A DNA stretch of 64,000 bases from Nereocystis luetkeana (taxonomy: Eukaryota > Sar > Phaeophyceae > Laminariales > Laminariaceae): assembly GCA_031213475.1 (NCBI GenBank), contig JARUPZ010000013.1, positions 2,255,231 through 2,319,230 of the forward strand, given 5' to 3'. Under the pieces are notes generated by a model. It was not told the origin of the DNA and ran no database searches. It saw only the letters and a list, made by a program, of their open reading frames with translations. Within the stretch, counting starts at the first letter, position 1. Each line of letters starts with the position of its first letter. Made by a program: the position numbers and the translations under genes. Below, piece by piece: positions 34,235 to 64,000 of this stretch.

Positions 34235-34989
34235 TTGAACAACTGTTGTTGTGGTCAATGCAGGAGTGTTCATTACCTGGTTTTTACTAAGATCTACTGC
34301 GTTTCGTAAGTTTTCGCTCTGAATCCCTAATAGGGTTAACAAACCATCTGATGTTGCAATACGCACGTAAGAGAAGGATTACAACACAACATACCTGGTA
34401 CCAGTCGTCTTGTTGCGGCATCGCGCGCCCCCGTGGCGGAGCTAATTTCGGCGTCTGACGACCCTGGCTTTACGATTGGGTTTGCGCTTTATCCCTTCCA
34501 GCGTTCCTTCCTGAGGCTACGTTTCCCCTCAGGGTAAAGGTACGGGAGTCGGTTTTGAGGAGCTTCATCTTCGATTAATGTTCTACCGTTCGTGGAACAG
34601 GTATTTCGCCGAATCTTCCATAGTTCTGCTTATACGGCTCACCTGGGTGGGCTAGTATTATGATATCACCCTGGAGGCCTGCAGGGCGCAGGTTGCGGGA
34701 TTTGGGAAGATGGGAAAGGTGTTGACCTAGGAGCATATTCCTTGTAATATTCGCCGCTGAAAACGAAGCACCAAATAATTTTGAAGCGAATTCGTGATAC
34801 ACCTTCTCGAGCACGTCTACTGTAGTACCGATTGTTCTAGTACTGCTTTGAATGGCGTAGAAAGGCCGGTAGTTAGATGGATACAGGATGCAGGTAACGG
34901 GATCGTATTTGTAGTACATGGAGGCGTGTGTCTTAGATGGGAAACTAGGGTTTTCCCCCGAACTAGGGGTTCCCCCCGAAAGACGTGGC
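34235..34989. other. No gene recognised
   Basis: Unique-looking sequence; one 114-codon minus frame (34919-34575) has no recognised domain. Confidence 0.4.
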
Positions 34990-35130
34990 CGCCCGTCAGT
35001 CTTCCATCGTGCTCTAAGGAGCTAAAGCTGATATTCCATCATTAAGCAGTCAACACATGTGAGTAACAACGGGCACCTGTTCAACAGGCAAACCTGGCAA
35101 TGGATACTCCGTGTCCCGACCTTGATCTCA
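34990..35130. repeat. Repeat related to 37045-37442 (possible truncated LTR)
   Basis: CTTCCATCGTGCTC, GTGAGTAACAACG, AACAGGCAAACCTGGCAA and GTGTCCCGACCTTGATCT have counterparts in the same order at 37045-37442, where the middle is about 270 bp longer. Confidence 0.55.
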
Positions 35131-35199
35131 CGAAAAGAGACGTCGAATTCTCAGGACCTCCTGTAGCTTCTGTGCAGTTCACGTTGTTCTCGTTTTTAA

Positions 35200-36260
35200 T
35201 CGTTTTCCTTTTCTTGGGGATTTTTGGGCGTGCCTTTTCCCACCACGAGGAGGGAGAGTCTGCTTCCCCTAACGATGGTCAAGACATCGAGGCCCAGGGC
35301 TCTCCGGTGGGTCACTGTCAACTCCGCCCTCTCCGACGCACTGCATCCGGTCCCAAACTTCACCGTTCGCGACTGGGAGTGGGTGTATATACCGGCTGCC
35401 ACCATCCGTCAGGCGAAGACTGACACGGCCGCCTAGGTCCTCGAGGTCAAACTCTCGATCAACTGGGCGGACCCCTACAAAAGTCCTCGCAGTTGGCCCC
35501 TGGACACCCCCTCTCGATGCTAAGCTCCTGCGTTTGGATCTGCCTCCCGATATGCCCGGCGCCGATGCTCGCCGGCGCATGTCGTCACGACGCTGCAAAC
35601 CCTGTGCCAACCCCCACGGCCGTGGTGACATGCCGAAGTATTTGCCGGCGAGGTTGACGCCGCAGGTGCTCAACATCTTGCCCAAGAAAGCCCCCTCATA
35701 CCATGTCACTTAAGACGACGTTTCGACCCCTTTTCAACGACTCGAAGTGGAGAAGACTACCGGACACTAATCGGTTCGGGTTCGAGGTGGGGTTATCGCA
35801 GTAATGCACGAGAAGTATTCGACGGGTCGTCGCAATGGGAAATTGATCTTCAGCGCTCTCGCTGCGATTCTGTTGCGCTAAGTACTGGGCCGGCACCCCA
35901 AAACTCAGCAACGCCAAACCAACCGCCTCTGCCGCCAGATGCGAATAAGCGCGGCACAGTGGGAACTTTCTTGGGGTATCCACGGCGAGGGTTTCCTGGC
36001 ACCCGGCCATGGCTGCGTACCGCACGCCGATTGGCTTCGCCGATATAGCACGCCCCGTGCTTCTCAACGGGGCTCACGTCTGGTTCAAGGGTGACGCCGG
36101 TCGGTGGTGGCTTGGGGAGAATCCGCGCGACTGCATCGACGGATCGGATATGTTTGGTTCGGGTTTTAGGTTAGGATGACCCGGGACCGATCAAGCTTCC
36201 TCTTTCTCCGGCGCGCTACACGACCTCAGCGGGATCTGTACGAGGTTCTTGGTGTCTAAA
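35200..36260 (+). pseudogene. Decayed retroelement-like coding region
   Basis: Plus-strand reading switches frame and meets stops but shows protein-like stretches: NFTVRDWEWVYIP, LEVKLSINWADPYK, LDAKLLRLDLPPDMPGAD, CKPCANPHGRGDMPKYLP, VSTPFQRLEVEKTTGH, RGGVIAVMHEKY, LLNGAHVWFKGDAGRWWLG and DDPGPIKLPLSPARYTTS. The last two resemble the chromatin-binding-like tail after integrase in stramenopile retrotransposon polyproteins; that is from memory and unchecked. Flanking related repeats at 34990 and 37045 fit LTR remnants. Confidence 0.45.
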
Positions 36261-36321
36261 AGTGAACTTAGCTAGCGGATTTGCATGGGGGGTCTGAAGC
36301 AAGGGGGGTGAACCTCGAGGC

Positions 36322-37122
36322 CTAGCCGTGGGTAGCTGATATTCGCATCGCCTCTGCACTCGATATTTTCTTCCCGCTTCCCTGGGTTTTGGGGAATTTT
36401 CTAACATTTTCCATTGATGACGTTTTTCCGAGCTTTTGGGTCGAGTTTTCTGTTTCGGTTTGGGCCGGGTCTGGGATGGTTCTTGCGTATTTCGCCCTGC
36501 CGACCCCACCCCCCCCCCCGTTCAGTGCTGGAACTGGTCTGGGTGATCGAGCCACTCGTTTGTGGCACATAACACGTTCGACGAGTTTTGGGGCCGGGTT
36601 TAGGTGGGTTGTGACGTAGTCCGTGTTCTGTTTCTTCTTCGTCCTCCCGACCCCCCCTGCTCGGAAGCCATAGGCGATCTGGATAAAATGAATACCCATA
36701 CTGGGGTACAGGACTCCATGGCATTCGGTTCCAACCTTCGCGTTTCGGTCAACACATTCCCGCCCCACCCCCCCCCCCCTCACATGGGGTACGGCGATGA
36801 CTTTCATTGGCGTCTTAGAGCGTTTCCACATAAGTTTCACAAACAAATGGGCGTGTGAAGTTTGACCGAGTGTCATACTTGTTAGGTTAGGTGATGTTCG
36901 TGCAAAGGGCAAACAGTTCAGCTTGAACAAGACCGGTTCTCCGAAATATGTGAGAAACTCCGCGCCTGCCATGCAAGCCGCTGACTCTGAGGCATTTTGA
37001 GAAATCCCGCTATCATTCTTGGCTTGATCACTGACGTGATCAGTAGACTTCCATCGTGCTCCAAGGGAACAAAGCCGCTCTTGTTCCATCTCCACCTGGT
37101 AGTAGCAGACGCGTTCTACCAT
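36322..37122 (-). other. Open 266-codon minus frame over C-run repeats
   Basis: Three loosely related blocks each contain a C-run (36509, 36640, 36770), read as GGGVGR-like peptides on the minus strand. Probably open because of the repeats; no domain seen. Lies between the two LTR-like repeats. Confidence 0.25.
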
Positions 37123-37442
37123 AGAGGTAGCACATTTCCACTGTTTTTTTTCTGAATGACGGGGTTTCTTAACCTAAAATCGTTTGAATGCCATTCTTGT
37201 AGCGAAAACTGATGATTTTATATACTTGGGCCACGGGGTTAACCGTCGGAATGCAACTTGATTGTTGCTGTAGTCAGGTTTCTGGTGAGATTTGGAGCCC
37301 CTCAAGTGAGGAGCATCAGAAAAATCAGGGTGAACCTTTATCGTAGAACGCCCTAGCAATCTACACACATACGTGAGCAACAACGAGTACCTCTTCAATA
37401 GGCAAACCTGGCAAGACATATTTTGTGTCCCAACCTGATCTT
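37045..37442. repeat. Repeat related to 34990-35130 (possible LTR)
   Basis: Longer partner of the repeat at 34990; see there. Sequence continues into a GC-rich stretch (37480-37990) with overlapping open frames on both strands and no recognised product. Confidence 0.5.
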
Positions 37443-39000
37443 ATATACAAGCTTGACTCACGCGTTGTTTTCAACGTTGTCGCCAAACGATCATGCCACG
37501 AGCACCGATAGCCAACACACAGGCCGACCGCATGCGCCAATGCCAATCCCACGATCTGGCCAAACAGCATCTCCATCCATTTCTGGCCGCGTGAGCAGTG
37601 GTGTGATACCCCGATTGCAAGTTTTTCCATCACTAGGGCATGACGCACCGAGAACCGATCGAAACGATTGGCGGTTTTGATTGCGCAGCGGCCATGCTCC
37701 TAGCACGCCTTCAAGATCAAACCCCGCCGCCAGAAGTGCGCCGCACAACCCGAAGGCCTTTCGTCGAGCTACGGGAGCATCTCCAGCGGGAGCATTTCAT
37801 GCGGCACTATTTAGAACGCCATGCGGCCTTATTTAGAGGGGGTGGCCGCTTGTTCTGCGCCGTTGTGTGGTGATCCCCACGGGTACAACGAAATACCATA
37901 AAAATGCTCTTCAAGCTGCTTTCATCGCTTCGGCCTGAAGAAGGCTGAACAGCGGTGGCGGCAGGCCTTTCCTTTCACCCGAACGGACAGTGAGCATACA
38001 CGGACACGATGAACGCACTCACCACACTCCCCAGCCTTGACTCATCCAAAAATTGGGAAAACTCGCCCTGCTTGCAAGAGGAGAGCAACAGAACCACCCA
38101 ACAAAAGGGGCCGGCAGCCTGTTCGCTCGCCCGCACATGCTTGTCCAAAAAGCAATAACGGTTTATCTATTGTCAATGTATCCATCCACTTCGTCTGGAG
38201 GCACAAAGTCTCAAGCCCTCCTGGCAGGACAAGACTCTTGTGTAAGCCTCCCTAAAAAATCGTGCAATCAGAAAATTGCGCGCAGGAAGTCTTCCTCTCT
38301 ACCATGCAATATATATACAATATATATAATATATATATATATATATGTCTGGCGACGCACAGTCTCAGTCTCCTCAGCAGAGCAAGACTCTCAGCATAAT
38401 ATGGAAACGCAAAAAATAACAACGCACCCCAGACTACTCTGGCCGCCCCAGCAAATTATTCACAGAAACATCCTCGATGCGGGAGTTTGGGAAACTCTCT
38501 CCTCTCCCCGTGCTAACCCTCCAGGAGAGAAGTTCCGTACAGAACTGTACAAATCAATGCAATACAGCCTAAGGCGCCTTGTTGTGCAGCCTTAAAAAAG
38601 CTCGGGATGTTCTCGTGCACGGTTGGACATACCTGGTATGTTGGAATGTGTACCGCTCTGTCCCGGAACTTTAGGTACCGTTTTGAGTAGTTATTCACAT
38701 ACAAAAGGTCTTGACAATATCGATATCATTTGGATACATGGATGAGTGTTATGGAAACCAAGATGCCGGGACTCGACACACGTGCACGCACAGAAACACG
38801 GGAGAAAGTACCACGACTAGACACACACATCACGTTGGTTAACGAGAAAAAAACAAAATGTCGGGGCCCGACACACGCCGAACACGTGAAACAAAACGCC
38901 AGATAGGTTGTACCCGTACATGTTATTCATAGCACGATTTTACATTTTTTAGTACAAAGAAGTACGTTCCAGAAAATATCCATGTCAACAGGTTCTACAG
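37443..39000. other. No gene recognised; TA microsatellite
   Basis: Includes a TA-rich microsatellite at about 38310-38347. A 180-codon plus frame (38053-38595) spans this microsatellite and has no domain. Confidence 0.4.
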
Positions 39001-39009
39001 TGGAAGTCT

Positions 39010-39430
39010 CTGCTCTACACCAGAGTGCAGAGTACGATGGCCACGGTCCTCCGTTTTTTTTTTTTTTTCGCATGCTGAACAAAAAAAACATACTACATAT
39101 AGGTACCATAGTGTGTAACACATGGGAACTGCCCGGGAGAACTTACCACGTACAGTCTAGGGTAGGTGGCTACACGCGAACGCGGGGCTACTCTTCGTAC
39201 ACTAAATAACGTGCAGAGTGCGACCGCCATAGTCCTCCACTTTTTTTTGCACTTTTTTTTTCGCACTATCTGCGATGCTGAACGAATAACGCGACCGCCT
39301 TCGATAACATTCCGACATATCTAGGTGGCTGCACGAACGCACGGGGCTACTCTTCGTCGAACACTAAATAACGTGCCAAGCACAACCGCCATGGCCTTCC
39401 CCTTCTCTTTCGCATATATTCCGCACATTT
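39010..39430. repeat. Tandem repeat, about 150-bp period
   Basis: GGTGGCTACACGCGAACGC, GGGGCTACTCTTCGT and CACTAAATAACGTGC recur at about 39165 and 39325; GTCCTCCRTTTTT follows at 39045 and 39230. Two to three imperfect copies with T-runs. Confidence 0.6.
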
Positions 39431-39780
39431 AGCACAACGTGCGAAACAAAAAACGCCACCGAAAACAGCCGTGGATGACACACGGAACATACGCCGTTCC
39501 GGCACGGAACATAAGCCGCTCCGTCACCAGGGACGACAACATAGGACACAGACACAGACAAAAATAGGGAAGAAAACTCGAACAAAGCGAGCGAAGTCGG
39601 CGCCAGACAAAATCAAAGGACACAATTCGACTAAGCAAGCGAGAAAAAAAAAACACCAGAGAAAGCAACCAAAAACGAACTCGAGGGAGCAAAACAACCG
39701 AAAACAAAAATCTAAACCGTCACCGACCCAAAGCTTCTATACATGGTAGACAAATATCATATCATACGTACGATAGAAAC

Positions 39781-41110
39781 CGAGCACTGGAGCCAGCTCG
39801 GACGCCTCCGCGACAACAAAGAACTTCTACTGTAGACAATGGACTCGGAAAGAAGCTAACATGGGAAAAAAAACGCCAACGAACCAACGCTCCTGTCATA
39901 CCAAGGGCGTGCTTAGCAGGGTATAATATACTCTGGGAGTACCCGGGTAAATGCCCGAATATGAAAAAAACAAAACATCCAGGTTCGATACCCGGGTGCG
40001 CCATAGTATGTAGCCTACTGCACACGCCCTTAAACCACACGAGCGGTAGTCGAGCACCGACGCCAGCTCGATCGCCTCCGCAACAGCATAGAACGCCTAC
40101 ACCAGAAACTGGCGTCCAAGCGAAACTAACTTGAAAAACCAAACCGCCAAAGAGCTAAGGGTCCTGTAATACGAAGGGCGCCTTTAGTAGGGTAAAATGC
40201 ACTCTTGGGAGTACCCGGGTACATACTCGAGTATGATGAAGAAACATCCAGGTTTGGTACCCGGGTGCACAAGGGTATGTGCCCCACTGAACACACCCAT
40301 GTATCGCACGACCGATAGTCGAGCATCGACGCCCGCTCGAACGCCTCTGCAACAACAAAGAACACCCACATCAGAAACTGGCCTCTGAGCGAAAACTGCC
40401 ACGAACAACAAAACCGCCATCGAACCAAAGCTTCTACCATACAGTAGCAAGGGTGTGTTCAGTAGGGTAAATATATATTCTGGAAGTACCCGGGTATGTA
40501 CCCGAGTACGATAAAATATCCTGGTGTGGTACCCGAGTGCATCATAGTGTGTGCCCTACTATCTATACCACCCATGTATCACACGACCGTTTAGTCGAGC
40601 ATCGACGCCAGCTCAAACGCCTCCGCAACAAACAAAGAGCACCCATCGTAGAAAATAGCTCTCTAAGCGAAACCGAAAAACAAAACCGTCATCGAAACAA
40701 AGCTCCTACCATACAGTAGCAAGGGGTGTGCTATGTAGGGCATAATACAATCTGGGAGTACCCACGTATATGCCGTAGTATGATCGAAACATCCAGGTTT
40801 GGTGCCCGGGTACGCCATAGTATGTACCCCACAAAAATACACCCTTGCACTTTACGTAAGGTAGAAATCGAGCACCAAAGCCAGCCCGAACGCCTCGACA
40901 ACAACGAAAAAACCCACAAGAGGAAACTGGCATCGAACAGAAACCGTCATGAAAAAACAAAACCGGTGCCGATCCAAAGCTCCTATCATAGCAAGGGTGC
41001 TTTTAGTAAGGTAATACTCAGGAGGTACCCGGGAACATACCCGAGTGTGACCATAAGCAAAACGTTCAGGTTTGGTACCCGGGTCCTCCAGAGTAACACC
41101 GTATAACAGG
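39781..41110. repeat. 272-bp satellite-like tandem array
   Basis: Unit starts with CGAGCA(C/T)CGACGCCAGCTCG at 39781, 40051, 40320, 40596 and 40869 (spacings 270, 269, 276, 273). Each unit carries GGGAGTACCCGGGTA palindromes and CATCCAGGTTTGGTACCCG. A sixth partial unit lies at 41350-41440 after an unrelated 240-bp insertion. Confidence 0.88.
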
Positions 41111-41440
41111 CATGATCACACACGCCCTGGCATGACTTCCAGGGCCGATTTTCGCCAAACCAAGGCGGGCACAGACAACGGATATTGGTGGCTTGAGAAA
41201 GATCTTGTCGGGATATTTCTGTACACGGCATCGCTCGATGTCTGTATTGTCCCCGCTGTCGAAAAACTAAGCTTGACAAACCCTCCGAGGGGGGCGGGGG
41301 CTATCTTGCGTGCTATACGGTACCCTCTACTATAAGGCACCTTCGATATCAGCACCGGAGTCAGCTCGAACGCCTCCTCCGCAACAGCATGGAACACCTA
41401 CCGCAGTCAGAACTGGCCTCCAAGCGAAACCGTCATGAAA

Positions 41441-43456
41441 AAAACAAACCCGATGGAGAACACAAATATGCTAGGAGACCGCGGATTGACCCCTCCACTT
41501 TCCGCCCCCTACACTAAAACCAGCAATTTTGCACAAGAGATGCCTTCGCACGCCTCAGCAGACCGGTTTCCTACACTAGCATATTTGATCACAGGCGCCA
41601 GGCAAAGAGAGAAAGCTACAACGCCCTCGAAACCTAACTTTTAACCTCAACAATTTTTCTTTTCTTTTCTATCCTCCGGCGTATTGGCAACATCTACTAA
41701 GAAAGCACGCCTCCGCAAGCAGAGCTCCAGAATAGCAGAGAGCTCTGTGGCAAAGAGCATACCCACGGCCCACGTCGAAATGCCACAGTCACACGCCTCC
41801 GCACTCTCTAGAGCAGAGCTGCGGCAACGGAAGCACGTGACTCATTTTCCTAAAACCGATCAGCCCATGCACACATCTGCGTGTGTGCGTACCGATCGAT
41901 GCGCCCATGAGTCATGCTGGAGCTACGATGCTCAACGGACGATGACGTGGAGCAGACAGGCTCGAGCTCTATCACTCGCCTAGACAACATCACACGCGAC
42001 TCCCAGTACGGCCCTCAACCGCAGGTGGTCCAAGCCCAACGGAAACTCTTTTCACAACCCCCCCCCGCCCCCCGTCTCTCCGAACATCCCCTAACACAGA
42101 ACACAGTACACACCATGCACGACGCAACATATCATTCAGTTCACTCCTCAAACACAGCGGCAGCACATGAGGAGCTGCGACAAGTCGGACTCGTCGGACG
42201 CCTCGATGCTCCCCGGGTCCTGTCGAGAGCAACCGGACGGCAGAGGGGTAGTTCGGAGATGGGCAGAGAAAGGTCAGACGAGCCCTTTTGCTCCCGAAAA
42301 AATTATCCACGCCTACAAGCCCACATGGATATGTGTCCGCAGATGGAGTCGCCAAAATTGGGGATACGTACAGTACTCATTTTGCAACCCTTTTATCGAG
42401 CAGCAATCCTGGTGGATTCTCCCCCCCATCGTGGGTGCAGCTATTTGAGAGGGCTGCATACCTGGTACCTCTTTCGCCACACTGCAACAACTGTCCTAAA
42501 CTAATCCCGGGTAGTTCGTCCCGAAAACGTGGACACACCTACAGCACAGGCCCGCGAAGGAGCACTACCATGATCAGAACAAGAACACAAGGCTCGCTCT
42601 TTGGGGTGGTTGCCAAGAAGGTTGGAATGAGAAACCGCGCTAGGCGGTGAGAGCTGCACGATATCCTACATACCAGGTATATCATAGCCCCATGCTCGAA
42701 GGTCGTTCACGGATGATGTCGTAGTATGGTTCTGAGGCTTTTGCTTGTATTATTAATAATAGTTGTTTTTCGTTGGCGAACCCATACTGCACAATACGAG
42801 TCCCCGGATAACCCACAATATTTCCGAAGCAGTTTGGCCCTGTAAGCACGAGTGCAAGTGATACAGCATGATATGCCAAGGGTCGGTCCATCGACCCCTC
42901 AAGGACAACACTCCGGTTTTGGGGAGAAATTACTTGGAATAAGAGTCATTGACATGTTTCTGGACAGTGCGCCACTAAAAGGGATAACGAACCAAGTAAA
43001 TAGGCAGCAGGGCATTTTGCAAAAAAAAATATGATGGGGAGTTCAGTCAGTGCGATCGTTGAGGGATCACTACTACCGTGCACCACACCAACATAACCAA
43101 CCCTTACCCTAGGGCAGTCAGACCCAATCAACCACTGGTTGGCACTACAGTGGTCCCTTTTGTCTCGTGCACAGCTGTGCGTCAACAAGAAGTAGTGTCG
43201 AGTTGAACAGCGGGCTCTACTGAGAGAACAACCGGTCCCACGCGAAGCTCGCGGGGAGCAAAAGAAGACGCGGGAATAGTACAGTAGGCTCGATGCCCCG
43301 ATAACAACGCGAACAAAGCCGCGGACGAGCACAACCGCCGGATACGTGAACACGGTAGAGTTTTTACCACTTCTCCGAGAAAATGGGTCGAGCCTTCTGT
43401 TCGTTTTTCAATCCTCCGGCGGACGGCGCGCAAAAAACGTAAATATGGTTAAAGTT
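41441..43456. other. No gene recognised
   Basis: Unique-looking sequence. The plus frame at 41914-42504 (196 codons) has no domain. Two TACC(A/T)GGTA motifs at 42459 and 42671. Confidence 0.4.
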
Positions 43457-43567
43457 TAAACCTTTTAGGGTAAACAACTGCAGTCCCGTTTTTGGGGACG
43501 AAGTACTCAAATTCTAAGTACTACTGTGTCCCCAAAACGGGACTGCGGTCCTAACAGGGCTAAACCT
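43457..43567. mobile_element. M2 MITE-like element
   Basis: Inverted blocks CTGCAGTCCCGTTTTTGGGG ... CCCCAAAACGGGACTGCGG, flanked by CCTTTTAGGG/CCTAACAGGG. Confidence 0.7.
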
Positions 43568-43677
43568 TTGGGAAATCAACGGGGAAAATTGGCGATAAGA
43601 CGTGTCGACTACAGACAGCAACGGCCACTGCGTGATTGGTAGATGATATAGGCCGGTGTTGTGGAGTGACAACGCTA

Positions 43678-43782
43678 TTGCGGGGGAACACAGTGAATTA
43701 AGACCAACTATCGCTAGTAAAAATAGATAAATGTACAGGTTTTTGTATGTTCCGTGGGTCCTGTTTAGTGCGGTCCTCCGAA
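43678..43782. mobile_element. M1 MITE, diverged copy
   Basis: TTGCGGGGGAACACAGTG ... GTCCTGTTTAGTGCGG ... CCGAA; 105 bp, more substitutions than the others. Confidence 0.65.
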
Positions 43783-44594
43783 ATAGGAGTCGTACCGCAC
43801 ACGGGGCGCAACATTTATCCTACCCGCACTCGCGCTGCTTCATGAATGGTTGATACCACCAAAAGCTACCAACCATCGTTTCATCCGCTGTCTCGGAGTC
43901 CCAAAGGGGTTAAGCCCGCCACAATTCATACCCGTGCATACACGAGACGAAGAGGACAACCCCTAGGCATTGTTTGTTGGGGTTGGGATTAAGGATTCGG
44001 GGGGGGGGGGGGGGGTGTACTCATACCATTACATGGCCAGCGGCATGATCATAGGTTCTTTCGTACCCCTACGATGCCGGGACGGGACGGGATGTATCGG
44101 GTTATCGTAGATACGGTTGTATCGCACACGGTGTTCTGTCAACCCGTTTTCGCAAATAAGTGGTGCGCTACCCTCGATGGGCGCCACGTCAGCCAGGGGG
44201 CTTTCGGAACCCGAGAAAAAAGAGAAGGCGAGAACGGGGAACAAGAAAAATAAATTCAAAAAATATAAAAACGGATACAACAAAACGAAAAAACAACAAC
44301 AATCCAGATAGAAAAAGAGGAGTACCAAAAACCTTCACGCACGAAGCCTGTATACCCTTGACGGCGGTAAGACACCCATTAACACGCGCGATCGAAGTGA
44401 CACACGCAACTTGCAAAGATGAATTTCATAGAACATTTCCATCTCCAGCAAATCTATTTTAAACAGTACTAAAACTCGTCCCAAAGGCCATCAAACCATT
44501 CAACACAACGATGAGATGATAGAAAGCCCAAGAAGAGACGACAGCTGGCCAAAAACGGTCATCGTTCCTCTTAAAGCATCTCCGAGCGTGACCC
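43783..44594. other. No gene recognised; diverged R1 end
   Basis: A G18 run at about 43999 followed by TGTACTCATACC and CTACGATGCCGGGACGG looks like a very diverged R1 terminus (minus). An A-rich purine stretch covers 44210-44310. Confidence 0.4.
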
Positions 44595-45135
44595 CCCCCC
44601 CGTGCACTGACCCCCTATATGTTATATATACGTTGGATTGGCGTTGGCTGGCAACTTCACTGTAAAATATGCCGCTCACTACATGAGCTAGACGAGCAGG
44701 GTACCATTTGTTTTTGTTTCGTTTTCGAGCTCAGTCACAGCTGGCGATCGAGTTACATCATTGGTTCGGTGGAGAACCTTTGCTGATCTTATCACGTTGT
44801 GTTTATGGTAAGGCTCCCACGAGGCAGTTACATAGTACTCCCAATACTGTCTCTGGACGTCGCCACACCGGAAAATAATCAACTCATTGACGCTGCCATC
44901 CATATGCAAGTCCGCCTCACACGTCGTTCTGAGTAGGATGCAGCTCACCCCTCATGCGACTCACCGACCACCTCACGGCGCTTTACGCGTGGTGCAAGCA
45001 ATGCACGTGTGGTGCAGGCAATGTCTGCCTGGTCGATGAAAACCCCGACGTACTTCGTCCCGATATTGTAGGGATGCGAGGGTCTATGGTCATGCGACTA
45101 CGGCCATGCATGAGATCGAGCACACACACCCCTCC
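44595..45135 (+). repeat. R1 repeat, full length
   Basis: From a C9 run and TATATATACGTTGG to CATGAGATCGAGCAC and CCCC. Lies downstream of gene 3, outside any recognised gene. Confidence 0.8.
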
Positions 45136-45259
45136 CCCGAAAAACGAAACATGAAACAAGCTGCTGGGGCCTGTCCAAGGCTGATGCAGCTAGTATTTAA
45201 TGTCTGAGGTGCACAATTTGCTGCGGTTATGTATACTCGTTTATTTTTGTTTAGCTAGT

Positions 45260-45490
45260 TTCGTCAGGGTACTTGACGGCTCAGGAGTCGACCCGCCGGT
45301 CGGTTTAGGGGGTCTTCAAAACCTCACGGGTCGGGTAGCGTCGGGTCGGGTTGGGTCAGGGGGTATCTGCAATCTCACGGGCCGGCTCGGGTTGGGTCAG
45401 GAGATGTTTGAAATCTCACGGGTCAGGTCGAGGTCGGTATCCCCATGTGGCCCAACCCGCGAGTTTTGATCTGACCCTTGATCAAGCGAG
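45260..45490. repeat. (GGGTC)-rich inverted repeat, copy 1
   Basis: CTCACGGGTCGGG-type blocks with roughly inverted ends (TTGACGGCTC ... GACCCTTGATCAAG). Same family as 53508-53698. Confidence 0.5.
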
Positions 45491-45602
45491 GTTCCTGTGA
45501 GGCAATACTCCACTCCAAAGGCCTTGGACCCCGTCTCGTGACCACGGACAGCATCATGGCAAAGGGGTACACATAGGTAGAGAAGAACGAAGGGCATCAC
45601 CA

Positions 45603-63306
<17,704 letters not shown>

Positions 63307-64000
63307 CTTCGTGATCACAAACCGTCCACGCCGTGGAAGCAAAGCAAAGCAAAACAACCCATAAACAAAAAAAAAAATCACGCCCGGTTCACCCGGATGG
63401 ATCATCCGAAAGTCGCCGCGTTCCCGGTTCCGAAGCCATGACATCGCGAGGGAAAACATGGGTGGGAGGGGGGAAGGGAGGAGGGAGGGAGGAAGGGGGG
63501 GGGGGGAGGGAGACCGGACGAGCGACAGGCAAGTAGGGGCGGGGGGCGGCTTATAGTGCGAGTTTCAGGTGGGATTCAGGCGGAGAACTGGTGGGGGGGG
63601 GGAACTGAGATGTGCGCGAGTGGAATTTCCTCGTGCGCAATAAAGTTTCTCGTTCAGGCCCAAAAAGGTGTGGTTTGGAATATAGGGTAGAGAGCGGTCT
63701 TACTACCGACTCTGACATCACGACGATACTCCTAAAAGCTACTGCTATAAACCGCTACTACATTACGGTTTCTGTCTACATTTGTGGGCCTGGGAGAAGA
63801 CCGCTAATTGATCCTTACAGAGTAGCCAGTGACAACTCAGGTACGGTATAATTCGACCTGATCATGCTGGATCGTCGGGTGGACGACCCGGCAGCACCAG
63901 ACTCGAAATACACAGAAGCAGAACTCGCATAGTGTCGATCTGAACTGTCATCAACTTCGCTGTGAGGGTAAGGCAGTGGCCTTCGTCCAAGCCCCCGAAT
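63307..64000. other. Upstream part of gene 3; no exon recognised
   Basis: G-rich runs at 63470-63620. An exon carrying the first FAD motif (GxGxxG) of gene 3 is expected upstream but no minus frame here shows it; it probably lies beyond the window. Confidence 0.35.

Noticed and set aside
37480-37990. Bacterial-like GC-rich insertion
   Set aside because: Overlapping frames on both strands look compact, but all have stops and none matches a family I can name; adjacent to retroelement debris.
41914-42504. 196-codon plus ORF
   Set aside because: No domain, His/Ser/Arg-biased low-information sequence, other frames similarly open.

Overview
The window looks like nuclear DNA of a eukaryote with long spliceosomal introns, most likely a photosynthetic stramenopile of the brown-algal type. 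That assignment is inference. The sequence shows no long single-exon genes, no rRNA genes, no bacterial operons, and very abundant simple repeats and transposon debris. Three genes could be rebuilt exon by exon from conserved protein families, matching reading phases and splice sites. They alternate in strand (-, +, -), as is known for neighbouring genes in Ectocarpus.

Gene 1 (minus, 15348 to 8618; first exon not found) is a HugZ/PPOX-like FMN-binding split-barrel protein with a C-terminal DUF2470-type domain. Gene 2 (plus, about 20451 to 32693) carries a CIA30 domain (complex I intermediate-associated protein 30 / NDUFAF1 family). Gene 3 (minus, from upstream of 63306 down to 45603) is a monodehydroascorbate-reductase-like FAD/NAD(P) oxidoreductase with eleven exons in the window; its N-terminal exons were not found. 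Introns run from about 0.26 kb to several kb. All three proteins are flavin- or redox-related, but nothing in the sequence links them functionally beyond proximity.

The rest is repeat-rich. 1-8.6 kb: no gene recognised; one 99-bp MITE-like element, two copies of a 180-bp segment and degenerate GT-rich repeats. 15.4-20.4 kb: between the divergent 5' ends of genes 1 and 2, with one weak candidate exon. 20.6-27.4 kb: the large first intron of gene 2 as modelled, with a complete 987-bp non-autonomous hAT-like transposon (17-bp terminal inverted repeats, exact 8-bp target duplication) between two hairpin minisatellite arrays. 32.7-45.6 kb: intergenic, with a 190-bp tandem duplication, a terminal-inverted-repeat element, a decayed retroelement-like region, a 272-bp satellite and MITEs. 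45.6-63.3 kb: gene 3, its introns filled with homopolymers, (GA)n, minisatellites and transposon copies.

The most unusual features are these. A roughly 530-bp repeat family (R1) and a second family (R3) abut poly-C/poly-G tracts, and four copies end 66-90 nt upstream of a 3' splice site. An A-tailed repeat lies just downstream of a 5' splice site in two unrelated genes. The 9-mer TACC(A/T)GGTA occurs about 26 times where about 0.5 is expected.
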